From: a virus
Length of the DNA: 59,728 nucleotides
Strand: one strand, 5' to 3'
IMG/VR virus record: IMGVR_UViG_3300042914_003096
Coordinates: 1-59,728 of that record
The position numbers and the translations under genes are program-made. The notes beneath the pieces are model-generated. The model saw nothing but the letters and a program-made list of their open reading frames with translations. It was not told the origin of the DNA and did no database searches. Below are positions 30,166 to 37,709 of the stretch, piece after piece (positions within the stretch are counted from its first letter, which is position 1; every line of letters begins with the position of its first letter).

Positions 30166-31064
30166 TTAGTGTAATTGTAACTGTAGTATTTTTGATCGTA
30201 GCAGGTGTTATGATCTTTAAATCAAGAATTGATGATGATAACGCGGCACTTGCAAAAGGGATTGTCGTTGGTGTTGTTGGTTTGGTAGTTGGTTTGATCC
30301 AACCTTATTCCCTTGAAAGAATTGATGCTGGACATAAAGGTATTGTTGTTAACCTTTCAGGATCTGAAAGAGGTGTATCTTCATACCAATACAAAACAGG
30401 TTGGGTTGTTTATAACACTTGGTTCACACAAGTTTTGGAGTTCCCAACTTATCAACAACATATTGAATATGATGATCAAATGGTAATAACAAAAGGAGGA
30501 TTTTCTGCAACAATTAAACCAAGTTTTAACTATTCATTAAAACCTGAAGCTATTGGTGATATGTTTGAAAATTTAAGATTGGGAGTTAAAGAAATTGAAC
30601 AAGGTTGGCTTAAAAATGCGATCATCGGGGCTGTTAATGACGTATCAAACACTTGGGAAGTGGATAGCATTTTTGGTCACAGACAGGCGTTTGAATCAAG
30701 TATCGTTGTTGAATGTAATAAAAGACTTGAAAAATGGTTTAACGTTTCACAACTTAGAACAAATATCACACCACCTGAAGCGTTACAAGAGGCAATTATT
30801 GCAAAAACCAAATCTATCCAACAAGCCGAAGCATCCGAACAACAAGCACTTGCGGCAATTGCGGATGGTAAAAGAAAGATCGCAGTTGCAAGAGCTGACT
30901 CGGCTGAAACTATCATTAATGCGAAGGCCGCCGCACTTGCAATGAAACTAAAACAACAAGAATTAACACCACTATATGTTGATTATGTTAAGGCTAACGC
31001 TTGGGATGGTAAACTTCCATCAACAATGACAAGTGGATCTGGAACATTTTTGAACATTAAGTAA
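30162..31064 (+). CDS. SPFH/prohibitin-like membrane protein
   Basis: After an N-terminal membrane anchor (residues about 1-50, two hydrophobic stretches), the SPFH/Band-7 domain follows: IDAGHKGIVVNLSGSERGV, then GWVVYNTWFTQVLEFPTYQQ and TIKPSFNYSL. An Ala/Gln/Glu-rich coiled coil, QAEASEQQALAAIADGKRKIAVARA interrupted, runs from about residue 220. Prohibitin-type proteins form large membrane rings and scaffold proteases. In a phage a role in membrane remodelling or superinfection control is inference. Coupled to the small membrane protein upstream. Confidence 0.82.
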   Translation: MISVIVTVVFLIVAGVMIFKSRIDDDNAALAKGIVVGVVGLVVGLIQPYSLERIDAGHKGIVVNLSGSERGVSSYQYKTGWVVYNTWFTQVLEFPTYQQHIEYDDQMVITKGGFSATIKPSFNYSLKPEAIGDMFENLRLGVKEIEQGWLKNAIIGAVNDVSNTWEVDSIFGHRQAFESSIVVECNKRLEKWFNVSQLRTNITPPEALQEAIIAKTKSIQQAEASEQQALAAIADGKRKIAVARADSAETIINAKAAALAMKLKQQELTPLYVDYVKANAWDGKLPSTMTSGSGTFLNIK

Positions 31065-31072
31065 AAAAAGAT

Positions 31073-31103
31073 TTGGTAGTTTGAAATAAACTACCTATCT
31101 TTG
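31073..31103 (+). promoter_or_regulatory. Promoter of a tRNA/ncRNA cluster
   Basis: TTGGTA (31073) and TATCTTTG (31096-31103) with 20 nt after TTG, 10 nt before the folded RNA at 31114. Confidence 0.65.
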
Positions 31104-31113
31104 TAAGACAAAC

Positions 31114-31172
31114 AAGATGAGTTTCCCAACACTAAATTGGGACAAGTGGTACACAAGTCCACGACTCATCTT
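31114..31172 (+). ncRNA. Small three-way-junction RNA
   Basis: AAGATGAGT pairs with ACTCATCTT (9 bp) and encloses two hairpins, CCCAA/TTGGG and GTGG/CCAC. It begins right after the predicted transcript start and ends 4 nt before tRNA-Glu, so it is either a leader domain or a processed small RNA. Confidence 0.6.
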
Positions 31173-31176
31173 AAAT

Positions 31177-31251
31177 GGTCCGTTCGTCTAGCTGGTTTAG
31201 GACACTTCCCTTTCACGGAAGAGATCACGGGTTCAAATCCCGTACGGACTT
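31177..31251 (+). tRNA. tRNA-Glu(TTC)
   Basis: Acceptor GGTCCGT/ACGGACT, anticodon arm CTTCC-CTTTCAC-GGAAG (TTC), T-arm CACGGG-TTCAAAT-CCCGT. Confidence 0.88.
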
Positions 31252-31311
31252 CAATTGGACGAACAACATTGCACACAAGTTGTACCTCTACGGTTTTAAA
31301 GTGTGTTTATT

Positions 31312-31382
31312 GGTCCATTGGTGTAATAGTAACATTTGTCCCTGTCACGGACAAGCCCTCGGAGCGTAACCGGGATGGACCG
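31312..31382 (+). tRNA. tRNA-Asp(GTC)
   Basis: Acceptor GGTCCAT/ATGGACC, anticodon arm TTGTCC-CTGTCAC-GGACAA (GTC), T-arm CTCGG-AGCGTAA-CCGGG. Confidence 0.86.
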
Positions 31383-31394
31383 CAATAATTAACT

Positions 31395-31469
31395 ATGATG
31401 CAAGTACTTTTAATATTTTTTATTGGTTATCTTTTTCTTATTAGAAAAAGAACTGATCGTAGATATTAA
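31395..31469 (+). CDS. Very small membrane peptide
   Basis: A 24-residue frame, MMQVLLIFFIGYLFLI then RKRTDRRY, gives a single hydrophobic helix with a basic tail. The shape suits a small phage membrane peptide, but size makes it uncertain. Confidence 0.4.
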   Translation: MMQVLLIFFIGYLFLIRKRTDRRY

Positions 31470-31539
31470 TTAATAATAGGTCCAGTTTCAGGTTGGAAAA
31501 GAGGTAGAAAGTTAAAATAAACAAATAAAAATTTTAGTT

Positions 31540-31722
31540 ATGAAAATGTTGATAACAATGAAAACCTTTATTACCAATATTTTCAAACACAAATGTGAAA
31601 ATGAAAGTAGGGTAATTGGAATTTATGGTGGCGAAAAAGTGAATGGAAAAGTCACCGACGTTACAATCAAATACAGATGTAGAGTATGTAACAACGTTTA
31701 TGAAGTGTGCCAAGTGTTATAA
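31540..31722 (+). CDS. Small Cys-containing protein
   Basis: The 60-residue frame contains HKCENES and YRCRVCNNVYEVC, a possible zinc-ribbon half. Basic N-terminus. It stands between tRNA-Asp and the tRNA-like gene at 31735. Not recognised. Confidence 0.55.
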   Translation: MKMLITMKTFITNIFKHKCENESRVIGIYGGEKVNGKVTDVTIKYRCRVCNNVYEVCQVL

Positions 31723-31734
31723 TCATAAACGGTA

Positions 31735-31804
31735 GGTCATTGAGCGTGTTGGAGAACGCACCCAGGTCATGGGAGAATAACAGGTTCGATTCCTGTAATG
31801 ACTT
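31735..31804 (+). tRNA. tRNA-like gene, anticodon uncertain (possible CAT)
   Basis: Acceptor GGTCATT/AATGACT, D-arm GCGT-gttggaga-ACGC and T-arm ACAGG-TTCGATT-CCTGT are good. The anticodon region CCCAGGTCATGGGAG pairs only as CCC/GGG, and no frame gives both a 5-bp stem and U33. If U33 is the T at 31767, the anticodon is CAT. Confidence 0.6.
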
Positions 31805-31813
31805 CAAAAATTT

Positions 31814-32084
31814 GCACCCGTAGCTCAGCTGGAATAGAGCAACTGCCTCAAATAGGGGGTGTTATATCAGAAATGGTATAATAGAATTCATCAAATTCGG
31901 GGAAGCCTTTAAAATGGTAATCCCGAGCCAAGCCCGAAAGGGAAGGTGTAGAGACTTGACGGTGAACACCTAAGTTGTAAAAAATAAGGTGATGAGAAAG
32001 TCCAGACCACAAACAGAAATGGCAGTGAAAACTGTAGTGGGAAGTCTAAGCAGTAGGTCCTTGGTTCGAATCCAAGCGGGTGTA
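31814..32084 (+). tRNA. tRNA-Arg(TCT) interrupted by a group I intron
   Basis: The 5' exon 31814-31848 gives acceptor GCACCCG, D-arm TAGCTCAGCTGGAATAGAGC and anticodon stem ACTGC plus CT. The 3' exon 32045-32084 starts TCTAA-GCAGT and continues with T-arm CTTGG-TTCGAAT-CCAAG and acceptor CGGGTGT. Joined, the loop is CTTCTAA with anticodon TCT. The splice follows U33. Confidence 0.88.
31849..32044 (+). ncRNA. Group I self-splicing intron, 196 nt, no ORF
   Basis: Core elements appear in the right order: P-like AATTCGGGGAAGCC, Q-like AATCCCGAGCCAAG, R-like GTAGAGACTTGACGG and S-like AGAAAGTCCAGACC. The 5' exon ends in U and the intron in G, as required. An internal guide AGGGGG can pair with the exon end GCCT, with a U-G wobble at the splice site. 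The core resembles introns of bacterial and cyanobacterial tRNA genes (IC3-like), as judged by eye. Confidence 0.85.
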
Positions 32085-32086
32085 CA

Positions 32087-32230
32087 AACAGGTAGGTGGA
32101 TTGTGTTACACACCCCACTGACGAGTGGGACGGTCCTAATAATAAGTTACGAAACGATATATCATTGAGCGATTCGGATCGGGTAACAAATATGGGCTAA
32201 GGGGGTTAGATTCCCCCACCTTGTCGATAT
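32087..32230 (+). ncRNA. Structured RNA with T-arm-like hairpin
   Basis: Contains CCCACT-GACG-AGTGGG, GTTAC/GTAAC enclosing CGAT-TCGG-ATCG, and a T-arm-like GGGGG-TTAGATT-CCCCC followed by ACC, which can pair with GGT near the 5' end (GGTGG/CCACC). It looks like a heavily expanded tRNA-like RNA. No anticodon assigned and no gene within. Confidence 0.5.
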
Positions 32231-32265
32231 TGACAAATATAAATTATTATACTACTATTACTTAA

Positions 32266-32338
32266 AGTCGGGTAGCTCAGTTGGTAGAGCAATCTCAAAA
32301 AAAGAGACGTGTCATTGGTTCAATCCCTTTCCCGACTT
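32266..32338 (+). tRNA. tRNA-like gene with an all-A anticodon loop
   Basis: Acceptor AGTCGGG/CCCGACT and D-arm TAGCTCAGTTGGTAGAGC are normal. The anticodon stem TCTC/GAGA closes a loop of seven A residues, so U33 is absent and the nominal anticodon is AAA. The T-arm is poorly paired. Possibly degenerate tRNA-Phe or a decoy. T-runs follow. Confidence 0.55.
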
Positions 32339-32363
32339 TTTTATATTTTTTTTCATTTACCAT

Positions 32364-32393
32364 TTGGCAGATTAAAAATTTTGCCTATCTTTG
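32364..32393 (+). promoter_or_regulatory. Bacteroidota-type promoter
   Basis: TTGGCA (32364) and TATCTTTG (32386-32393) with 19 nt after TTG, 26 nt before the ATG at 32420. Confidence 0.7.
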
Positions 32394-32419
32394 TAATGTA
32401 ATCATAAAACAAAGACACT

Positions 32420-33148
32420 ATGGACATCACAACAAAAGTTAGAAACTACAACGGTAAAAATTCTTTCATCTTGAAAATGAAAGATGCAGTTCAAAAATAC
32501 GGATCGCTAACCGCAAAACAGGCGGCGGCGACTGAAAAGATCCTTAATGCTGTTGTTGAGGCTAAATCTGTTGAAATGTCTGACGATATGAAAAAAATCG
32601 CAGCGTACGAGGGTAAAAACTCTTTTGTTTTGGAATTGAAGGGTAAACTTGAAAAGTACGGGAGCCTTACAGACAAACAAGTGTCGGCAGCACTTTCCCA
32701 AATCCAAAAAGAAGAAGACAAGGCCGCTACAGTTCATATGAACATCCCGGCTGTTGGTGATACAATCAAGATCGGTCGTAAGATAGGTCAGACACTTAAA
32801 GAAACTTACGGGTTGAAATTTAACCCAATCCTTTTGGATGTTACTAAGGTTCTTGCAATTTCACCTAAAGCTGTTAAATTCGCAGCAAAACTTACAATCA
32901 AAAGAGGATCCGTTTGTACTTGTTGTATGAAAACTTTAACAGACGAATTTTCAATGTTGACAGGACTTGGTAAGATTTGTGCTTCACACGTAGGAGTTCC
33001 TTACATCACTGACAAGTCACAAGCAGAATCGTTCCGTATCGAATATATGAAACGAGTTGATGAAATCGGTGAAATGGAACTATGGGTTCCTAAATCCCAA
33101 ATCAAAACTTGGGAAGGTACGGCAGACATCTTGTTGAAGATGGTATAA
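32420..33148 (+). CDS. Protein with duplicated helical motif and Cys cluster
   Basis: The 242-residue protein holds two copies of a 35-residue module, YNGKNSFILKMKDAVQKYGS and YEGKNSFVLELKGKLEKYGS, each followed by LT(A/D)KQ. A beta region follows with GSVCTCCMKTLTDE and GKICASH, a probable zinc site (CxCC...C...H). The internal repeat recalls small helical nucleic-acid binding modules, but no family is certain. Codons use more G/C than the neighbours, suggesting strong expression. It has its own promoter and terminator. Confidence 0.7.
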   Translation: MDITTKVRNYNGKNSFILKMKDAVQKYGSLTAKQAAATEKILNAVVEAKSVEMSDDMKKIAAYEGKNSFVLELKGKLEKYGSLTDKQVSAALSQIQKEEDKAATVHMNIPAVGDTIKIGRKIGQTLKETYGLKFNPILLDVTKVLAISPKAVKFAAKLTIKRGSVCTCCMKTLTDEFSMLTGLGKICASHVGVPYITDKSQAESFRIEYMKRVDEIGEMELWVPKSQIKTWEGTADILLKMV

Positions 33149-33177
33149 AAAAAAGGGGTGTTAATCACCCTTTTTTT
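33149..33177. terminator. Bidirectional terminator
   Basis: A-run, stem GGGTG-TTAAT-CACCC and T-run lie between convergent genes ending at 33148 and 33176, so it can serve both strands. Confidence 0.75.
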
Positions 33178-33784
33178 ATTTTATATCTGTTGATTCAATC
33201 AAGGTATAACTAAACTTGTTACCATGAAGTTTTGAAGCCTTTTTACAAATTGACATGAATACATCAAAATCTTTTACACGTTTGAATACCTGACATCCCT
33301 CACTCCAATTTTCAACCCAAGTTGAATCAGTACCTGCTTTGTGGATATTGATACCAAACATTCCTGTATCCTTTTTTGTTTCTTCAAATACTAGATCTTT
33401 ATTTGCGTCTCTCCATACTGTAACGTTTCCGTTTCTTTGACAAAGTGCTTCGTACTTTCCTTGATGTTTATCAATTGACCATACTCCTCTGTATTGTCCA
33501 GGAACTAATCTTGCGACTCCGTTTTTGTTATGAAACTCCATAACACCTTTTTTACCTGGATCACAAGTTGCCATCCAGCAGTAAAACTGCCAAACACCTT
33601 TTTCATCTTTAAATGAAATTGTTAAATGATCGTCAAAGACATTTGTAACTTTTTTATATGTTGCAGGTGAAGTGTTTCTAACACCGACAATATTTACATC
33701 GTAACCTTTGTTTACGTTATCTTCAAACCAAACATACCCTTTTGATTTAACTGCCGTTTCTACTTGTTCTTTTGTGTAACTCAT
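33176..33784 (-). CDS. Putative L,D-transpeptidase-like or cell-wall protein
   Basis: The 202-residue protein contains GMFGINIHKAG, then NWSEGCQVF, an H...SxGC arrangement like the active site of YkuD-type L,D-transpeptidases. Upstream are strands KGYDVNIVGVRN and VPGQYRGVWSIDKHQG. Such a fold in a phage could edit or cut peptidoglycan crosslinks. A TATT-type late motif lies about 18 nt upstream on the minus strand. Assignment is by motif only. Confidence 0.55.
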   Translation of the reverse strand: MSYTKEQVETAVKSKGYVWFEDNVNKGYDVNIVGVRNTSPATYKKVTNVFDDHLTISFKDEKGVWQFYCWMATCDPGKKGVMEFHNKNGVARLVPGQYRGVWSIDKHQGKYEALCQRNGNVTVWRDANKDLVFEETKKDTGMFGINIHKAGTDSTWVENWSEGCQVFKRVKDFDVFMSICKKASKLHGNKFSYTLIESTDIK

Positions 33785-33849
33785 AACTTATAATTTTATT
33801 TATAAATATGTGTAAATCTTAAAAGTAAATAGTTTTTGATGTGTTGACA

Positions 33850-33857
33850 TATTTATT
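33850..33857 (+). promoter_or_regulatory. TATTTATT late-type promoter of the signalling/lysis cluster
   Basis: The box ends 3 nt before the ATG at 33861, the kinase gene that opens the cluster through the holin. Confidence 0.55.
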
Positions 33858-33860
33858 ATT

Positions 33861-35459
33861 ATGACAAATAACCGTAAGATATTATTATACTCATCATTAT
33901 TTTTGATGGTGGTATTCCTTTTAACTAAAATCACTATATTAATAGGAATTATTAACCCCAACACGGCAACTAGGGTTATTGAAATGTCTTGTTTTTTAAT
34001 ATTTTCACCAATATTTTATTTTTTAATAAAATTACAAACTGTTGAGTTAAAAGGTAATTTAATAAAACAAATTAAAGACAGTGAGGAGTTTATTGATGCC
34101 GCAACAATTGTTTCTGTTGCCGATAAGTACGGTAAGATTACCTACGTTAATAAAAAATTTGAAGAAGTATCGGGATGGTCATTGGATGAGGTTAAAGGTA
34201 AGGATCATAGTGTTGTTAATTCTGGATTACAACCTGACGGGTATTGGGGTAAGATGTATGAAACCGTAATGAAAGGTGAAATATGGAATGATGTTGTAAC
34301 CAATAAAGGAAAGTCAGGTGAGTTATATTATGTTGACACATACATCAAAGCAAAATTTGATAAGGAGGGTAAATTAGAAGGATTTTCATCAATTAGACAA
34401 GACATTACTGAGCTTAAGAAAAAAGAAGTTGACATTCGTAATAGAATGAATGCTATAAATAAATCTAACGCAGTTATTGAGTTTGATTTAGAAGGGAACA
34501 TTATTTTTGCTAACGACTTGTTTTTAAATACTATGGGTTATTCTTCTCAAGAAGAAATAGTAGGTAAACATCATAGAATTTTTATAGACGAAGACCACTC
34601 AAAAAGTGAAGATTATTCTCTTTTTTGGAAAAAATTAAATGAGGGTATATTATTTACAGGTGAAATTACTAGGGTTAAAAAAGACGGTTCTTTAGTTTAT
34701 TTACAGGCAACTTATAACCCTATTCTTGGATTGGATGGTAAAATTTACCGTGTTATGAAAATCGCAACAGATGTATCCAATTCGTATGAACAAAGAAAAG
34801 AGATTGAAAAGAAAAACACTTACTTAGAACACGCAGCAAAGATATTAAGACACGACATGCATTCAGGTATTAACACATATATGCCAAGAGGGTTAAGTTC
34901 ATTGGAAAGAAGATTAAGTACCGATGACATTAGTTCATTAAAAATTGAGGCACCTATTAGAATGATTAAAGAAGGGTTGAAACATTCTCAAAAAGTTTAT
35001 AAAGGTGTTTATGAATTTACCAACCTAGTTAAAAAAGATGTTGTGTTAAATAAAACTGAATGTAATTTAAAAAACATTTTAGAAGATTACCTGTCATCAA
35101 CAGCGTATAGTAGTCAAGTTATTATTGATGAGTTACCAACAATAGAAGTAAATGAAGCATTGTTTTGTACCGCAGTGGACAACTTAATTAGAAACGGTTT
35201 AAAGTATAATGATTCAGATACTAAGTTTGTTAAAATATATTCTGATGAAAATAATATTTATATACAAGACAATGGTAGAGGGATTACACAACAAGATTTT
35301 GATTACCTACGTAAACCATACGTAAGAAAAGAAGGACAAACAGAATCAGGTACAGGTTTGGGTTTAAATATTTGCGTTGCAATTTTAGAAGAACATGGGT
35401 TTAACATTACCTGTGAGAAAAATGAAATAGGGACAAAAATGAAAATAAAAATAAAATAA
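33861..35459 (+). CDS. Membrane sensor histidine kinase with two PAS domains
   Basis: Two transmembrane helices lie within residues 8-70. A first PAS domain (IVSVADKYGKITYVNKKFEE onward, with the following PAC) is followed by a second (AVIEFDLEGNIIFANDLF onward). A dimerisation helix contains KILRHDMHSGINTY with the probable phosphoaccepting His near residue 333. The ATPase domain shows N-box VDNLIRNGLKYND, G1 IYIQDNGRGI and G2 GTGLGLNICVA. All kinase motifs look intact. The next gene is a receiver, and endolysin and holin follow, so I infer that a membrane or redox/ligand signal feeds into lysis control. Confidence 0.92.
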   Translation: MTNNRKILLYSSLFLMVVFLLTKITILIGIINPNTATRVIEMSCFLIFSPIFYFLIKLQTVELKGNLIKQIKDSEEFIDAATIVSVADKYGKITYVNKKFEEVSGWSLDEVKGKDHSVVNSGLQPDGYWGKMYETVMKGEIWNDVVTNKGKSGELYYVDTYIKAKFDKEGKLEGFSSIRQDITELKKKEVDIRNRMNAINKSNAVIEFDLEGNIIFANDLFLNTMGYSSQEEIVGKHHRIFIDEDHSKSEDYSLFWKKLNEGILFTGEITRVKKDGSLVYLQATYNPILGLDGKIYRVMKIATDVSNSYEQRKEIEKKNTYLEHAAKILRHDMHSGINTYMPRGLSSLERRLSTDDISSLKIEAPIRMIKEGLKHSQKVYKGVYEFTNLVKKDVVLNKTECNLKNILEDYLSSTAYSSQVIIDELPTIEVNEALFCTAVDNLIRNGLKYNDSDTKFVKIYSDENNIYIQDNGRGITQQDFDYLRKPYVRKEGQTESGTGLGLNICVAILEEHGFNITCEKNEIGTKMKIKIK

Positions 35460-35477
35460 AAAACAAAAAAAGAAAAA

Positions 35478-35915
35478 ATGATTGATTCAATTTTATTAGT
35501 AGATGATGAGGATTTATTCCACTTAGTGTTTGAAGATGCTTGTTCATTACTTGACATAAGTTTGTCTTTAAATGCCTTAAATAGTTCTGACGAAGCAGCA
35601 AAGAAATTTGAAAAATGGTTCAAAAGTGGGGATGATAACGATAAACCTGAATGTGTGTTTGTTGATTTAAACATCATTGGTAGTTCTTTTGATGGTATAG
35701 AACTAATTAGAAAAATTAATTTTGAATACGGTAATCACGTAGTTGTTGGGATCATATCATCATCAAATGAACCTGAAGAACAAGCAAAGGCAGTTCAGGC
35801 CGGAGCTCAATTTTGGATTATTAAATCTGACGACATTGAACCACGTTTAGAAGAATTTAGAAATGATTATGAAGGATATAAAAATAGAACACTACCATTT
35901 AAAGTTTACAAATGA
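35478..35915 (+). CDS. Stand-alone response-regulator receiver
   Basis: The 145-residue protein is a CheY-like receiver: DSILLVDDEDLFH (acidic pair), phosphoacceptor Asp in CVFVDLNIIG near residue 60, VVVGIISSSNEPEE with the Ser/Thr position, and WIIKSDD with the invariant Lys. No output domain follows, so it signals by protein contact. It starts 18 nt after the kinase and overlaps the next gene by 4 nt. Confidence 0.92.
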   Translation: MIDSILLVDDEDLFHLVFEDACSLLDISLSLNALNSSDEAAKKFEKWFKSGDDNDKPECVFVDLNIIGSSFDGIELIRKINFEYGNHVVVGIISSSNEPEEQAKAVQAGAQFWIIKSDDIEPRLEEFRNDYEGYKNRTLPFKVYK

Positions 35916-36589
35916 TAAAAATAGATAATAATACTAAAAAGATTTTGATGGAGTTATATCTTAAAAAAGGTATAGGTCTTGAGGGTAATATTACTAAACT
36001 CATTGATACCGAAAATGATGAAGATTTTAAAAACTATTTAAAAGATTGTGAAACAAAAGACGGAGACAAAAGAAAAAAACGTCTTGAGATGACAAAAAAA
36101 ATACAAAAACAAAATGAAGAACTGATAACGTTAAATGAAAAAAACAAAGAAATGATGGAGGATCTTCAGTTCACATTAAAAGAAGCTGAAGAACAAAAAG
36201 TAAAAATTGAAGTTCAGAACGGAGAGTTAATCGCTTGGAGAGAAGAAAACGAAAAAATACAACAAGACCTACAAAGAGAAATGATTAATTCTGAAAGTGC
36301 AAGAATACAAGCGGAGGAGGCAAAAACAAACGCATTAAACGACTTGGATATACTCCAAAAAAGAAACCAAACAGAACTTATTTCAACGATTGTTAGAGTT
36401 GCTCTATACATTATTGTTGGTGTTGGATTTATCACAACAGGGGTTTATGTATTTACTATGATTATGGGTAAAGATACTCAAGTAATAAGCGCAGCTTGGT
36501 CTAACATATTTGGAATACTTTTAACAAACGCGTTTTCAATAGTCGGAACCATTATGGGTATTAAGTATGCAACAGAAAATAAACAATAA
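35912..36589 (+). CDS. Coiled-coil protein with two C-terminal membrane helices
   Basis: A charged coiled coil covers residues 40-150 (MTKKIQKQNEELITLNEKNK region). Two transmembrane helices follow, IVRVALYIIVGVGFITTGVY and IFGILLTNAFSIVGTIMG. It overlaps the receiver gene by ATGA and ends 12 nt before the endolysin. By position it could be the receiver's output partner, for example an antiholin-like or holin-accessory protein. That role is inference. Confidence 0.8.
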   Translation: MIKIDNNTKKILMELYLKKGIGLEGNITKLIDTENDEDFKNYLKDCETKDGDKRKKRLEMTKKIQKQNEELITLNEKNKEMMEDLQFTLKEAEEQKVKIEVQNGELIAWREENEKIQQDLQREMINSESARIQAEEAKTNALNDLDILQKRNQTELISTIVRVALYIIVGVGFITTGVYVFTMIMGKDTQVISAAWSNIFGILLTNAFSIVGTIMGIKYATENKQ

Positions 36590-36601
36590 AACTTAAAAAT
36601 T

Positions 36602-37429
36602 ATGTTATTAAAAGTAGGATCAAAAGGAACTGATGTTGTTGAACTACAAAAAAAACTCGGACTTACTGCTGATGGTAGTTTTGGTCCAAAAACTGAAGCA
36701 GCTGTTAAAGCTTGGCAAACAAAAAATGGATTAACTCCTGATGGAACAGTTACGTCGGCAAATAAAAGTTGGGACCTAATGTTTGGAACCAATTTAATAA
36801 AAGAAGATGTTGTAATTGCAAAAGTAGAAGGGTTAAACATAGATAAACTTAAAGGTCACATCCCTGATGTTGTTTTAGCACAAATAGCTGAAACTGCGCA
36901 GAAATTTAACATCACAACTAATTTAAGACTAGCACACTTTTTAGCACAATGTGCCCACGAATCAGGAAACTTTAAAGCCGTTTCAGAAAATTTAAATTAT
37001 TCTGCAGACGGACTAAGAAAAATATTCGGTAAATACTTTCCAAGCACACTTGCTGAATCATATGCAAGACAACCTGAAAAAATTGCATCAAGAGTATATG
37101 CAGATAGAATGGGTAACGGAAATGAAACATCAAAAGAAGGTTTTAAATTTAGAGGTAGAGGTTACATCCAATTAACCGGAAAATCAAATTATTCTAATTT
37201 TTCAAAATTTATTGGTGAAGATTGTGTTACAAATCCTGATCTTGTTGCTACTAAATATCCACTAGCATCGGCAGCATTTTTCTTTAACAATAATGGTCTT
37301 TGGGGTGTCTGTGACAAAGGATCTGATGATGTTACGGTAACCGCCGTTACAAAAAGAGTTAACGGAGGAACTAATGGGTTGGCAGACAGGGTAAAACACT
37401 TCAAAGAGTTCTTTAACCTACTTAAGTGA
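36602..37429 (+). CDS. Endolysin: peptidoglycan-binding domain plus GH19 lysozyme
   Basis: Residues 1-60 form a PG_binding_1 domain (GSKGTDVVELQKKLGL...DGSFGPKTEAAVKAWQ). From residue 85 a family-19 glycoside hydrolase follows: LAHFLAQCAHESGNF with the catalytic Glu, KFRGRGYIQLTGKSNY, then SAAFFFNNNGLW. GH19 phage lysozymes cut the glycan of peptidoglycan. No signal peptide, so release needs the adjacent holin. Downstream of the two-component genes. Confidence 0.92.
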   Translation: MLLKVGSKGTDVVELQKKLGLTADGSFGPKTEAAVKAWQTKNGLTPDGTVTSANKSWDLMFGTNLIKEDVVIAKVEGLNIDKLKGHIPDVVLAQIAETAQKFNITTNLRLAHFLAQCAHESGNFKAVSENLNYSADGLRKIFGKYFPSTLAESYARQPEKIASRVYADRMGNGNETSKEGFKFRGRGYIQLTGKSNYSNFSKFIGEDCVTNPDLVATKYPLASAAFFFNNNGLWGVCDKGSDDVTVTAVTKRVNGGTNGLADRVKHFKEFFNLLK

Positions 37430-37464
37430 TATTTATTACAAAATAAACCATAAAAAATAATTTT

Positions 37465-37632
37465 ATGAAATTTACAAGAGAACAAGTTATGGGTGTGGTA
37501 AGACACACATTAACATTCTTAGGTGGTATTGCAATTGCTAAAGGATATGCTTCAGACGCAACTGTAACAGAAATAATCGGTGCAGTAGTAACACTTGTTG
37601 GTGCCGTTTGGTCAGTAATGGCAAAAAAATAA
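37465..37632 (+). CDS. Holin (Pam3 gp28-like)
   Basis: The 55-residue protein MKFTREQVMGVVRHTLTF has two hydrophobic segments (LGGIAIAKGYASD around 19-31 and EIIGAVVTLVGAVWSVMA around 36-53). The VRHxLTxxGG pattern is seen in Pam3 gp28-type holins. It follows the endolysin and is closed by a terminator. It is expected to form the membrane lesion that lets the endolysin out. Confidence 0.8.
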   Translation: MKFTREQVMGVVRHTLTFLGGIAIAKGYASDATVTEIIGAVVTLVGAVWSVMAKK

Positions 37633-37657
37633 TTTTTTAGTTTAATTAATTTATGTA

Positions 37658-37683
37658 ACCCCACTCAAAAGGTGGGGTTTTTT
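37658..37683 (+). terminator. Terminator of the lysis cluster
   Basis: AACCCCACT-CAAA-AGGTGGGGTT is followed by T residues. Confidence 0.85.
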
Positions 37684-37694
37684 AATTTAAATGA

Positions 37695-37702
37695 TATTTA
37701 TA
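37695..37702 (+). promoter_or_regulatory. TATTTATA late-type promoter motif
   Basis: Located 7 nt upstream of the ATG at 37710. Confidence 0.5.
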
Positions 37703-37709
37703 AATTAGT

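Noticed and set aside
31137-31388. Plus-strand frames of 64 and 83 codons
   Set aside because: They overlap tRNA-Glu and tRNA-Asp entirely.
31909-32118. 69-codon minus-strand frame
   Set aside because: Antisense to the group I intron core and tRNA-Arg 3' exon.
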